Positions 56,126 through 64,000 of a stretch of DNA of 64,000 nucleotides are shown piece after piece. Positions within the stretch are counted from its first letter, which is position 1. Each line of letters opens with the position of its first letter. Origin of the DNA: Bacteroidales bacterium (GTDB lineage: Bacteria > Bacteroidota > Bacteroidia > Bacteroidales > Bacteroidaceae); assembly GCA_030532685.1 (NCBI GenBank), contig JAUNKN010000001.1, positions 62,001-126,000 of the forward strand, written 5' to 3'. A program made the translations under genes and the position numbers. The notes beneath the pieces were generated by a model that saw only the letters and a list, made by a program, of their open reading frames with translations, ran no database searches and was not told the origin of the DNA.

Positions 56126-57520
56126 ATGGCCTCTTTCCAAGAAAAGATAGGTTACGGCTTGGGCGACATGTCCTCGTCAATGTTTTGGAAGGTATTCTCG
56201 ACTTACCTTCCTTTCTTTTATTCCAACATTTTTGGACTCAGCTTAGAAGCGACTGCAACGCTTTTGCTCGTTGCACGTATATGGGACGCTGTGAGCGATC
56301 CAATGATGGGGGTCATTGCCGACCGTACCCAAACACGTTGGGGAAAATATCGCCCTTATTTGCTGTGGATGGCTCTTCCCTTTGCTGTTGCCGGAACTTT
56401 GCTTTTCACAACCCCTGACACCAGCGAAGGCCTCAAAACGGCTTGGGCTTATGTTACTTATTTATTGATGATGACAGTTTACACTGCCATCAATGTGCCT
56501 TATGGTTCAATGTTGGGAGTCATGACCGATAATTCTGACGAGAAGACGACCTTCTCCTCCTACCGAATGTTTTTTGCCTATGGTGGGTCTTTTATCGTTT
56601 TGGCCGGTTGGGAACCTCTGGTACGATGGTTCAATCAGTGGCAAAACCTTCCATTGGAAGCTGCCAATGCCAATAGTTGGCAGTGGGCTATGATTGTCGT
56701 GAGTGCGACTTGTTTTATCTTGTTCTTATTGACTTTTGCCTATACGCGAGAGCATCTCAAAACGAATGCTTCCGAGAGTGTGAAGAGCGATTTCCGTGCC
56801 CTTTTGCGCAATCGTCCTTGGTGGATTCTTCTTGGCGCTGTCATTTCGTTCAATTTCCTCAATGCCATTCGCTACACTGTTACCCCTTTCTTCTTTGCCT
56901 CTGTTGTTGGGGCGCAAGCGCAGATAGAGCTTTTCTCACTCCAAATGTTATTTTACGCAGGTCTGTTCCTTTCCGTTGGAGAAGTTGCCAACATGCTGGG
57001 AGTAGCCCTCGCAGCTCCTCTTTCTCGATGGTTCAGCAAAAAGACGACTTTCCTGCTCTCACTGATTGGGATTATTGCAGTTAGTTGTACTTTCTATTTC
57101 GTCCCCGATACGAGCTATCTCTCCATGCTGGCTCTACAAATCCTCTTTTGTATTTTCACGGGAGTCATTTCGCCACTGATGTGGAGTATGTATGCGGACA
57201 TCGCGGACTATTCGGAGTTGGAACACCATACGGCTTCTACAGGACTCATCTTCTCTTCGTCGTCTATGGCCCAAAAGTTTGGAGCAGCCTTTGGGGCTTC
57301 TGGTGTAGCAGCTTTGCTGGCACTTGTGGGGTACAACACAACCCAAGGAGCAACTCAAACTCCAGAAGCCATCGAAGGCATACGGCAGCTGATGAGTTTT
57401 GCCCCTGCGGTCATCGCTGTGGTAAGCTTCCTTTTTATCTTGGCCTACCCTTTGGGCAAACAACGCATGGCCGAGATAGGCCAACGCTTGTCTGCATTGC
57501 GTGCTCAAGCCACAAAGTAA
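56126..57520 (+). CDS. GPH-family sugar transporter (MFS)
   Basis: A 464-residue, ~12-span cation:sugar symporter of the MelB/GPH type: MASFQEKIGYGLGDMSSSMFWKVFSTYLP start, then ARIWDAVSDPMMGVIADRTQTRWGKYRPYLLW, the family loop motif. The frame can be extended to 56027, but GPH proteins begin as at 56126. Its partner is the GH130 phosphorylase downstream, across repeat copy F. The likely cargo is a mannose-containing disaccharide, inferred from that gene. Confidence 0.9.
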   Translation: MASFQEKIGYGLGDMSSSMFWKVFSTYLPFFYSNIFGLSLEATATLLLVARIWDAVSDPMMGVIADRTQTRWGKYRPYLLWMALPFAVAGTLLFTTPDTSEGLKTAWAYVTYLLMMTVYTAINVPYGSMLGVMTDNSDEKTTFSSYRMFFAYGGSFIVLAGWEPLVRWFNQWQNLPLEAANANSWQWAMIVVSATCFILFLLTFAYTREHLKTNASESVKSDFRALLRNRPWWILLGAVISFNFLNAIRYTVTPFFFASVVGAQAQIELFSLQMLFYAGLFLSVGEVANMLGVALAAPLSRWFSKKTTFLLSLIGIIAVSCTFYFVPDTSYLSMLALQILFCIFTGVISPLMWSMYADIADYSELEHHTASTGLIFSSSSMAQKFGAAFGASGVAALLALVGYNTTQGATQTPEAIEGIRQLMSFAPAVIAVVSFLFILAYPLGKQRMAEIGQRLSALRAQATK

Positions 57521-57603
57521 GCACTCGACGTTGAGAATTGATAAAGCGGCTCTTAGCTTTTGTAAACTCTTGTCGTAAATAAGGTGCTACTTCTTTCCGC
57601 TTT

Positions 57604-57690
57604 TTCTACGTCCCATCTAAAAAATCCTACGTGGGACGTAGAAAATTCTTCTTCCCACGTAGGATTTTCGACAACGTATATAGAAAGTTC
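57604..57690. repeat. CCCACGTAG palindromic repeat, copy F
   Basis: The best stem in the family: AAAATCCTACGTGGGA (57621-57636) with TCCCACGTAGGATTTT (57653-57668), 16 perfect bp around a 16-base loop CGTAGAAAATTCTTCT. A left CTACGTCCCATCTA unit and a right TTTTCGACAACGTATATAGA tail resemble copy B. Between the transporter and GH130 genes. Confidence 0.88.
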
Positions 57691-57762
57691 TAGTTCTCAG
57701 AACACTCCTTGACAAACGAATTTTCTCTAATTTCTCTCATCTCTTCAAACTCCCTCCTCTTT

Positions 57763-58731
57763 ATGCAAGCAATACCTTGGCAAGAACGTCCCTCAGGAAG
57801 TAAAGAACTCGTGTGGCGTTATTCAGAAAACCCCATCATAGATCGCTATGCTATCCCTTCGAGCAATAGTATTTTCAATTCGGCCGTTGTGCGCTATGGA
57901 GAAGGCTTTGCTGGAGTGTTTCGCTGCGACAATCGTTCTGTTCAGATGAATATTTTCGCAGGTTTCTCTCCCGATGGTATTCATTGGAACATTGAGCACG
58001 ACCCCATCGTATTTCAAGCTGCGCCTGGCACTGAACCAGAAGCAATAGAACACTTGTACAAATATGATCCTCGCGTTGTATGGATAGAGGATCGCTACTG
58101 GATAACATGGTGCAATGGTTTCGGAGGTAGTCCCACGATAGGGGTAGGCTATACGTTCGATTTCAAGGAATTTTTCCAATGTGAAAGCGCTTTCCTCCCC
58201 TTCAACCGCAACGGAGTCCTCTTTCCCGAGAAAATCAATGGCAATTATGCCATGCTGTCTCGGCCTTCCGATAGTGGACATACACCCTTTGGAGATATTT
58301 GGTTGAGCCAGTCGCCCGATATGACTTTCTGGGGAAAACATCGCTTGGTAATGCGCCCTACTCCATTTCCAGATAGTGCATGGCAATGCACCAAAACTGG
58401 AGCAGGGCCTATCCCTATTCGTACAGAAGAAGGGTGGTTAATGTTTTACCATGGAGTTATTACGACCTGCAATGGTTTCCGATATTCTATGGGAGCAGCT
58501 TTGCTCGACTTAGACAATCCCTCTAAGGTGTTGTACCGCTCTATGGACTATTTGTTGGCTCCTGCTGAACTATATGAACTGACGGGCGATGTCCCCAACG
58601 TCGTCTTTCCCTGTGCAGCACTTACCGAAGGTAATCGCTGCGCCATCTACTATGGTGCTGCCGACACCGTGGTTGCGCTCGCGTTTTGCTATATCGACGA
58701 AGTACTTGCGTGGCTCAAAACTCAAGGATAA
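57763..58731 (+). CDS. GH130 beta-mannoside phosphorylase
   Basis: A 322-residue five-bladed beta-propeller glycoside phosphorylase. It should split a beta-mannosyl disaccharide with phosphate, giving mannose 1-phosphate. Motifs: [39 protein letters not shown] (conserved Asp), [31 protein letters not shown]. Its length (~320) fits GH130 enzymes acting on Man-GlcNAc or mannooligosaccharides rather than the ~390-residue mannosylglucose phosphorylases. The frame could start at 57709, but [10 protein letters not shown] at 57763 is more natural. Next to a GPH transporter. The exact substrate is inference. Confidence 0.9.
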   Translation: MQAIPWQERPSGSKELVWRYSENPIIDRYAIPSSNSIFNSAVVRYGEGFAGVFRCDNRSVQMNIFAGFSPDGIHWNIEHDPIVFQAAPGTEPEAIEHLYKYDPRVVWIEDRYWITWCNGFGGSPTIGVGYTFDFKEFFQCESAFLPFNRNGVLFPEKINGNYAMLSRPSDSGHTPFGDIWLSQSPDMTFWGKHRLVMRPTPFPDSAWQCTKTGAGPIPIRTEEGWLMFYHGVITTCNGFRYSMGAALLDLDNPSKVLYRSMDYLLAPAELYELTGDVPNVVFPCAALTEGNRCAIYYGAADTVVALAFCYIDEVLAWLKTQG

Positions 58732-58732
58732 A

Positions 58733-58772
58733 ATAATGCTCCCCAGTTTCTTACGAGACTGGGGAGCATTAT
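58733..58772. terminator. bidirectional terminator between GH130 and DUF4369 genes
   Basis: ATAATGCTCCCCAGT pairs perfectly with ACTGGGGAGCATTAT (15 bp), loop of 10; it separates two convergent genes. Confidence 0.85.
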
Positions 58773-58791
58773 CGCTTGTGTTATGTTGTTT

Positions 58792-59547
58792 TTACTTATA
58801 TACCCAACGGGTACCGCCACGTTCTTTACGTTTATTGGGCTTGCGAGTGTTCATTGCAGGGTGTTGGTAACCCACGTGAGCCAGTACCTCGCTCACAGAA
58901 GGATAGGCGAAAAAACGATCGGGAGCGGCATCAAGGATGCGTTGGATTTGTCGTGTCAAAGTGGGATGCCCCATTTCTTGTACTAAGAGGGAGAAGTAGC
59001 CAGGTCCCAGTGGGTTGCTGGCGTTGTCGAGGACAAATGCTACTTCGAGGTTTTCAATACGTTCCTGTATTTTTCGACGTTTGCCATCTAACTGATGGCG
59101 CACCTCCTCTATGGGTTTACTTGCATAGAGCAAACGGCGTTGAGTGTTGTCAATCTCCCACAACGCGGCATCGAGGCGACTACGCTCTCTGCGAAAGTTA
59201 TTGAGTCTATCGTTGAGTGGGCTTCCTGTTACAGATTGTTCGTAATTGTCCACCTGTATGAGCAGCTCACCACTTTCTAAGACAATGGGCATCAGTCGTT
59301 CCGTTCCCATATACACCTCTGCAAGTGTAATGCTGTCCACACTCCCTCCGAAGTTGAAACGTCCGTGCACGACCTCACAAGAGTCTAAGTCGATGGTGCG
59401 TGTTGTCGTTCCGTGAGAACTAACCATACGCAAATAGAGTTTTTGTCCATCCAAACAGGCTAAGGAAGACGACCCGTCGATGTTGTACTGAGAAGCACAA
59501 GAAGAAAACACGAACAGAGCCGCTATGTAGATGAATAGAAGACGCAT
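58792..59547 (-). CDS. DUF4369-like lipoprotein
   Basis: A 251-residue exported lipoprotein: signal MRLLFIYIAALFVFSSC with Cys17, then a beta-rich DUF4369-type domain (QKLYLRMVSSHGTTTRTIDLDSCEVVHGRFNFGG, VLESGELLIQVDN) and a helical part with ANSPLGPGYFSLLVQ-like sequence. In larger family members a thioredoxin domain follows; here it ends KPNKRKERGGTRWVYK without one. A second ATG at 59559 would add four residues (MLVA); the shorter form looks like a proper signal start. Function unknown. Confidence 0.82.
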   Translation of the reverse strand: MRLLFIYIAALFVFSSCASQYNIDGSSSLACLDGQKLYLRMVSSHGTTTRTIDLDSCEVVHGRFNFGGSVDSITLAEVYMGTERLMPIVLESGELLIQVDNYEQSVTGSPLNDRLNNFRRERSRLDAALWEIDNTQRRLLYASKPIEEVRHQLDGKRRKIQERIENLEVAFVLDNASNPLGPGYFSLLVQEMGHPTLTRQIQRILDAAPDRFFAYPSVSEVLAHVGYQHPAMNTRKPNKRKERGGTRWVYK

Positions 59548-59584
59548 GGCAACGAGCATTTAAGAGTACGCAATGATTGATATG

Positions 59585-59616
59585 CAAAAGTACATCTTCT
59601 TTCTGCGAAAAACAAA
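59585..59616 (-). promoter_or_regulatory. DUF4369 gene promoter (TTTG-N20-TACTTTTG)
   Basis: Perfect consensus on the minus strand: TTTG at 59616-59613, 20 bases, TACTTTTG at 59592-59585, 38 bases before the ATG. Confidence 0.76.
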
Positions 59617-59883
59617 CAAAATCAGAGAGTTCTCTCTATTTGATAACGTTATTTGCAACTTCTCTCTCGTTTATAGGATTTGCTTTGTCATTCTTTGCAT
59701 TCGTGCAGATGTATTTGCCCTATTCGTTCCCCCACTTCCATATTCTCGAATCCCCACGGCAATAAAAAAGTTTCCTCTTCGTTTTTCGCTCTGAGTATCT
59801 TTCCTTTTTATATGCGATAAATAGTCTGCATTATTTGGCAAAATAAAAAGCAGACAAACGCACGCCGTGTGCAGAAAAATGAG
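59617..59883. other. intergenic stretch without gene
   Basis: AT-rich spacer between the divergent DUF4369 and guaB promoters; I see nothing else in it. Confidence 0.5.
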
Positions 59884-59891
59884 TAAATTTG
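59884..59891 (+). promoter_or_regulatory. -7 element for guaB
   Basis: TAAATTTG fits TAnnTTTG, 24 bases before the guaB ATG. No matching -33 box. Confidence 0.5.
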
Positions 59892-59915
59892 CACGCAATA
59901 AAATCCCAAGTTACT

Positions 59916-61397
59916 ATGACTGCCAATTTCATTGCCGACAAAATCGTCATGGATGGACTCACCTATGACGACGTCCTCCTCGTACCTGCTTATTCCGAAG
60001 TGTTGCCACGCACCGTATCGCTGGCTACGAAATTCTCGCGCAACATCGAGCTGCAAATCCCCTTCGTAACCGCTGCCATGGATACCGTAACGGAGGCACA
60101 AATGGCTATTGCCATTGCTCGAGAAGGAGGTATTGGTGTGATTCACAAAAACATGTCGATTGAGGAGCAGGCTCGTCAAGTGGCTATCGTGAAGCGTGCC
60201 GAAAACGGTATGATTTACGACCCAGTGACCATTAAGCGTGGAAAGACCGTAAAAGATGCCCTTGATCTTATGGCAGAATACCACATTGGAGGTATTCCCG
60301 TGGTAGACGATGCAATGAAGCTCGTGGGAATCGTGACCAATCGCGATTTGCGATTTGAACATGACCTTGACAAGAAAATTGATGCCGTCATGACAAGCGA
60401 GAATCTTGTGACAACCAATACGCAGACCGACCTTGTGGCAGCCAGCGAAATTTTGCAACGCAACAAAATTGAGAAGCTCCCAGTTGTCGATGCAGAGGGC
60501 CGCTTGGTAGGGCTCATTACCTACAAGGACATCACAAAGGCCAAAGATAAGCCTATGGCTTGCAAGGATAGCAAGGGCCGTTTGCGCGTTGCGGCAGGAG
60601 TGGGAGTAACAGCCGATACCATGGAGCGAATCGATGCTCTTGTTGCAGCTGGTGCGGATGCCATTGTCATCGACACGGCACACGGACACTCTAAAGGCGT
60701 TATTGAGAAGCTCAAGGAAGCAAAAGCCAAATATCCTAATGTGGACATTGTGGTAGGAAATATCGCAACGGGAGAAGCCGCTCGTATGTTGGTAGAAGCT
60801 GGCGCAGATGCCGTAAAAGTAGGTATTGGACCTGGTTCTATTTGTACGACACGCGTCGTCGCAGGTGTGGGAGTTCCCCAGCTTTCTGCTGTTTACGATG
60901 TCGCCAAAGCTCTCGAAGGAACAGGAGTACCTCTGATTGCCGACGGAGGTTTGCGTTATTCAGGCGACGTGGTCAAAGCGATTGCCGCAGGTGGCTGTAG
61001 CTGCATGATTGGTTCCTTAGTAGCTGGTTGTGAAGAAAGTCCTGGCGAAACCGTATTGTTTAATGGCCGTAAGTTCAAAACTTATCGTGGTATGGGTAGT
61101 CTCGAAGCGATGGAAAATGGATCGAAAGATCGCTATTTCCAAGGCGGAGTAGGCGATGTGAAGAAACTCGTTCCCGAGGGAATTGCAGGCCGCGTACCTT
61201 ACAAAGGAAGTGTACAGGAAGTTATTTATCAACTTGTCGGAGGGCTTCGTTCAGGTATGGGCTATTGCGGGGCTGCTACAATAGACCAGCTCCACAATGC
61301 TAAGTTTACCCGTATTACCAACGCAGGTGTACTCGAAAGCCACCCACACGATATCACCATCACCAGCGAAGCTCCTAACTACTCGCGCAGTGAATAA
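59916..61397 (+). CDS. guaB: IMP dehydrogenase
   Basis: Oxidises IMP to XMP with NAD+, the step before GuaA. The 493-residue TIM-barrel enzyme has a CBS pair inserted at about residues 100-210 ([35 protein letters not shown]), catalytic Cys310 in [17 protein letters not shown], phosphate loop [18 protein letters not shown], and the flap [14 protein letters not shown] at 59889 extends the frame, but the ATG at 59916 ([20 protein letters not shown]) is the family start. Ends at a strong hairpin before the PpiC gene. Confidence 0.97.
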   Translation: MTANFIADKIVMDGLTYDDVLLVPAYSEVLPRTVSLATKFSRNIELQIPFVTAAMDTVTEAQMAIAIAREGGIGVIHKNMSIEEQARQVAIVKRAENGMIYDPVTIKRGKTVKDALDLMAEYHIGGIPVVDDAMKLVGIVTNRDLRFEHDLDKKIDAVMTSENLVTTNTQTDLVAASEILQRNKIEKLPVVDAEGRLVGLITYKDITKAKDKPMACKDSKGRLRVAAGVGVTADTMERIDALVAAGADAIVIDTAHGHSKGVIEKLKEAKAKYPNVDIVVGNIATGEAARMLVEAGADAVKVGIGPGSICTTRVVAGVGVPQLSAVYDVAKALEGTGVPLIADGGLRYSGDVVKAIAAGGCSCMIGSLVAGCEESPGETVLFNGRKFKTYRGMGSLEAMENGSKDRYFQGGVGDVKKLVPEGIAGRVPYKGSVQEVIYQLVGGLRSGMGYCGAATIDQLHNAKFTRITNAGVLESHPHDITITSEAPNYSRSE

Positions 61398-61422
61398 GTT
61401 TTACTTATAATATTCCCACCAT

Positions 61423-61461
61423 AAAGGGTCTTCGAGTTTGTTCTCAGACTCGAAGACCTTT
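61423..61461 (+). terminator. guaB terminator
   Basis: AAAGGGTCTTCGAGT with ACTCGAAGACCTTT, 14 bp with one bulged G, loop of 10; 25 bases after the stop. The T tract is short. Confidence 0.78.
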
Positions 61462-61487
61462 CATGGCATTCTGACGAAGAATACAAA

Positions 61488-62921
61488 ATGAAGAAATTCC
61501 TTTTTTCCCTCTCTATGGGGTTGTTCTCTATGGTCGCAATGGCTCAAAGCAGTAGCCCCATTTTGATGCGCATAGCCGGAAAACCTATTACTCGAGCGGA
61601 ATTTGAATACGCCTATAACAAGAATAATGGAGTAGAAGGAGCTGTCGAGAAAAAAAGTATTGATGAATATCTCGATATGTTCATCAATTATAAACTAAAA
61701 GTCGCGGCGGCCGAAGCTTTGAAGATGGATACTCTAAAAAGTTTCCAAGAAGAGTTTCGCACCTATCGTGACATGCAACTCACTCCTGCTTTGAAGAACC
61801 AAGCTTTTATTGACTCTGTTGCTCGTAAAGTGTACGATGATTACGCGAAACAAGTTGGTGGAGAGGACCTTCTTACAACGGCACATATACTCCTCATGTT
61901 GGAACAGACAGCAACCGATAGCCAGAAAGAGCGCGTCGCGCAGCGAGCCGACAGTATATACAATGCTATTGTTGCTGGAGCAGACTTTGCAGAGATGGCT
62001 CGCAAGTTTAGTCAAGACCCTGGTTCTGCGAGCAAGGGAGGTGAGCTTCCTCCCATAGGAAAAGGCATGACCTTAAAGGAATTTGAGACTGCGGCCTATG
62101 CGCTTCAAGCAGGACAAATGAGTCGTCCTGTTTTGAGTCCCGTAGGTTATCATATCATTTGGATGAAGGAGCGCAAGCCACTCGATAGTTATGAGGTCAT
62201 CTACCCTACTCTGCTCGAATCGCTCAAACTTCAAGGAATTGAGGAGGCAGCTGCAGAAAATCGACTTCAAAAATTGATCGCAGCAGGTCATACTCGTGAA
62301 GCAGTTATGGATAGCCTGCTGCGTGCAGGTATTGCGGCTAATCCCGATTTGGAACATCTTGTTCAAGAGTATCATGATGGTCTCTTACTTTTCGAAGTTG
62401 CGAAAAAGGAGGTTTGGGATGTGGCCGCTCAAGATATAAAAGGCTTGGAGCGTCAATTCAAGAAGAATAAGAAGCGTTATGCTTGGAAACATCCTCGTTT
62501 CAAAGGTTATATTGTGAGTGGAAAAACAGAAGAAGCTGCTCAGAATGCCAAGAAGCTCATAGCAAAGGGGGTACCTGCAGGTAAAGAAATGACCGATTTT
62601 CTGAAAGAACATCTGAACAAAGATAGCGTAGTGGTTACAGCTCGTGGTCGTTATTTAGTTGCACAAGGCGAAAATTCGACCATCGACCGATTGGCATTTG
62701 GAGACAAACAGAAAGAAGTCTTTCCCCTGCGTCCTGGCTTCGATCATACGCTCATCGTGGGGGAAGTTTTGAAAAAACCTAAGACCTATGAAGATGTCAA
62801 GACCGATGTTCTTGCCGATCATCAAGCTAAGCTTGAGAAGAAATGGGTGGAAGGTTTGCGTAAGCGTTTCACTGTCGAAGTCGACAAAGCGGTACTTCGT
62901 ACCGTAAATCAACATAAGTAG
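61488..62921 (+). CDS. PpiC-type peptidyl-prolyl isomerase, exported
   Basis: A 477-residue periplasmic folding factor. Signal MKKFLFSLSMGLFSMVAMA, an N-terminal helical SurA-like segment (PITRAEFEYAYNKNNG, EYLDMFINYKLKVAAAEALKMD), one parvulin domain (TTAHILLMLE to GYHIIWMKERKPL, about residues 128-232, with SQDPGSASKGGELPPIGKG), and a C-terminal helical/beta region. It aids outer-membrane protein folding. 4 bases before the surA-like gene, so one operon. Confidence 0.92.
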   Translation: MKKFLFSLSMGLFSMVAMAQSSSPILMRIAGKPITRAEFEYAYNKNNGVEGAVEKKSIDEYLDMFINYKLKVAAAEALKMDTLKSFQEEFRTYRDMQLTPALKNQAFIDSVARKVYDDYAKQVGGEDLLTTAHILLMLEQTATDSQKERVAQRADSIYNAIVAGADFAEMARKFSQDPGSASKGGELPPIGKGMTLKEFETAAYALQAGQMSRPVLSPVGYHIIWMKERKPLDSYEVIYPTLLESLKLQGIEEAAAENRLQKLIAAGHTREAVMDSLLRAGIAANPDLEHLVQEYHDGLLLFEVAKKEVWDVAAQDIKGLERQFKKNKKRYAWKHPRFKGYIVSGKTEEAAQNAKKLIAKGVPAGKEMTDFLKEHLNKDSVVVTARGRYLVAQGENSTIDRLAFGDKQKEVFPLRPGFDHTLIVGEVLKKPKTYEDVKTDVLADHQAKLEKKWVEGLRKRFTVEVDKAVLRTVNQHK

Positions 62922-62925
62922 ACTC

Positions 62926-64000
62926 ATGATGTACAAGTATTTAATGCTCTTTGCCTTATCCTTTCTCTGTGCAGGCAAGGCAGAAGCCCAGACACCCAAG
63001 AAAAACATTGTGGACGAAGTGATTTGGATAGTCGGAGACTCTCCCATACTTCGTTCTGATATCGAGGAGTTTCGTATAGCCAACGAGGAAGCTGGGCAGG
63101 TGTTTAGCGATCCTTATGGCCAAATCCCCGAGCAGCTTGCTCTGCAGAAGCTTTACATCAATCAAGCCGAGATCGATTCGATTGAGGCCAATGAAGATCA
63201 AGTAATGATGGCGGCTGATCAGATGGTGAGTCGCGGGATTCAATATGCCGGTTCGCGTGAAAACTTGGAGATGCAACTGCACCGCAGTATCGCACAAATC
63301 CGAGAAATGTACAAGGAACAGGCGCGTACACAGCAGCGCGTGGAAGGTGTTCAGCGCAAGCTCACCTCTCATTTGAAAATTACGCCAGCTGAAGTACGTG
63401 ACTATTTTGAGCGTCAGCCACAGGATAGTCTGCCTTTCGTTCCGACTCAAGTCGAGGTACAAATCATTACGGCAACTCCTCAAGTAGATCCAGAAGAAGT
63501 AAATCGTATTGAGGGGCGACTGCGTGATTTTGCTCGCCGCGTCAATGAAGGAGAAACTGAGTTCACACGCCTGGCACGTCTCTACTCTCAAGATGGAAGT
63601 GCCCGTAATGGCGGTGAATTAGGACTGAGTGGAAGAAACCAATGGGTGCCTGAATTTGCAAATGTTGCTTTCACGCTCAACGACCCGAAGAAGGTTTCTA
63701 AAATCGTACGCACAGAATTTGGTTACCACATTCTGCAGCTCATAGAAAAGCGTGGTGATAAAGTAAATGTACGTCACATTCTGCTCAAACCAGAGATTAA
63801 GAGCGAAGAATATGATCGCCAAATTGCTCGTTTGGATTCCATCGTCATGGATATTCGTGCAGGAAAGTTTACCTTTGAAGATGCTGCACTCAACCTCTCG
63901 GACGATAAAGATTCGCGCAATAACTATGGTATTATGTCCAATGCTCGCAATGAGCAAGGCAGCCTTGTGTCGCGCTTTGAAATGAAAGACCTCCCTCAGG
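62926..64000 (+). CDS. surA: SurA-like chaperone, 3' end outside window
   Basis: A frame open from an ATG at 62926 (MMYKYLMLFALSFLCAGKAEA signal) to base 64000, 358 codons, cut by the window edge. It has the SurA N-terminal domain (DEVIWIVGDSPILRSDIEEFRIANEE), a first parvulin domain (VPTQVEVQIITATPQVD to GYHILQLIEKRGDK with SQDGSARNGGELGLSG) and the start of a second (VRHILLKPEIKSEEYDRQI). It should escort beta-barrel proteins across the periplasm. Overlaps no neighbour; 4 bases after the PpiC gene. Confidence 0.92.
   Translation, partial: MMYKYLMLFALSFLCAGKAEAQTPKKNIVDEVIWIVGDSPILRSDIEEFRIANEEAGQVFSDPYGQIPEQLALQKLYINQAEIDSIEANEDQVMMAADQMVSRGIQYAGSRENLEMQLHRSIAQIREMYKEQARTQQRVEGVQRKLTSHLKITPAEVRDYFERQPQDSLPFVPTQVEVQIITATPQVDPEEVNRIEGRLRDFARRVNEGETEFTRLARLYSQDGSARNGGELGLSGRNQWVPEFANVAFTLNDPKKVSKIVRTEFGYHILQLIEKRGDKVNVRHILLKPEIKSEEYDRQIARLDSIVMDIRAGKFTFEDAALNLSDDKDSRNNYGIMSNARNEQGSLVSRFEMKDLPQ

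Overview
The window is a contiguous piece of a Bacteroidales chromosome, most likely a Porphyromonas-type organism. Three things point there. The gene set is typical: a porin_10 outer-membrane protein, DUF2807 and DUF4369 lipoproteins, a tripartite ABC efflux operon with two permeases, an S16 protein with a long Ala/Glu tail, and a tiny COX24/mS38-like ribosomal protein. Shine-Dalgarno sites are essentially absent. Many intergenic regions carry the Bacteroidetes promoter pattern TTTG (or a 3/4 match), 19-20 nt, then TAnnTTTG. The DNA is almost all housekeeping; I see no prophage, insertion sequence, CRISPR array or tRNA gene.

Layout. 1-19.3 kb is all on the minus strand: a TPR protein cut by the window edge, glnS, recQ, rng, a 29-residue mS38-like protein, an HU/IHF protein, a MltF-like transglycosylase, 5-formyl-THF cyclo-ligase, a CtpA protease, dCMP deaminase, an M3 oligopeptidase, two TPR exported proteins and gyrA. 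After a 0.66-kb divergent spacer the plus strand carries dapA, a porin, dnaE and a family 2 glycosyltransferase. Next comes a GntR/YtrA-type ABC operon (ATPase, permease, regulator, DUF2807 lipoprotein) and a complete MacAB-TolC-like operon. 37-48 kb alternates strand: ligA, trmD, a GlcNAc 2-epimerase, gapA, mscL, guaA, rpsP and dnaG. From 48 kb the plus strand has a LysM glucosaminidase, the RNase P RNA, a TlpA-like thioredoxin with MlaE and MlaF, rluD, an aminotransferase, a LolC/E-like permease, a sugar transporter with a GH130 phosphorylase, guaB, a PpiC protein and the start of surA. One DUF4369 lipoprotein lies on the minus strand at 58.8-59.5 kb.

The feature that standard annotation would miss is a family of interspersed palindromic repeats built from a CCCACGTAG / CTACGTGGG module. 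Six copies sit only between genes, at about 9.8, 19.5, 31.0, 40.1, 52.3 and 57.6 kb. They fold into hairpins of 9-16 bp (longer in one copy). One copy shows a paired base change that keeps the stem intact, and another is embedded in an apparent intrinsic terminator. A second notable signal is an AGTGTA-N12-TACACC inverted repeat at the start site of the GntR-linked ABC operon, very like the operator described for Bacillus YtrA.

Functional links. Envelope building and transport dominate: SurA/PpiC chaperones, MlaEF and LolC/E lipid or lipoprotein transport, porin, MltF and glucosaminidase for the wall, and two ABC systems. The GPH transporter plus GH130 pair fits salvage of a mannose disaccharide such as the N-glycan core Man-GlcNAc, which would suit a host-associated life. 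Starts were moved inward from the longest possible frame wherever family alignment or signal peptides demanded it; these choices are given per gene.
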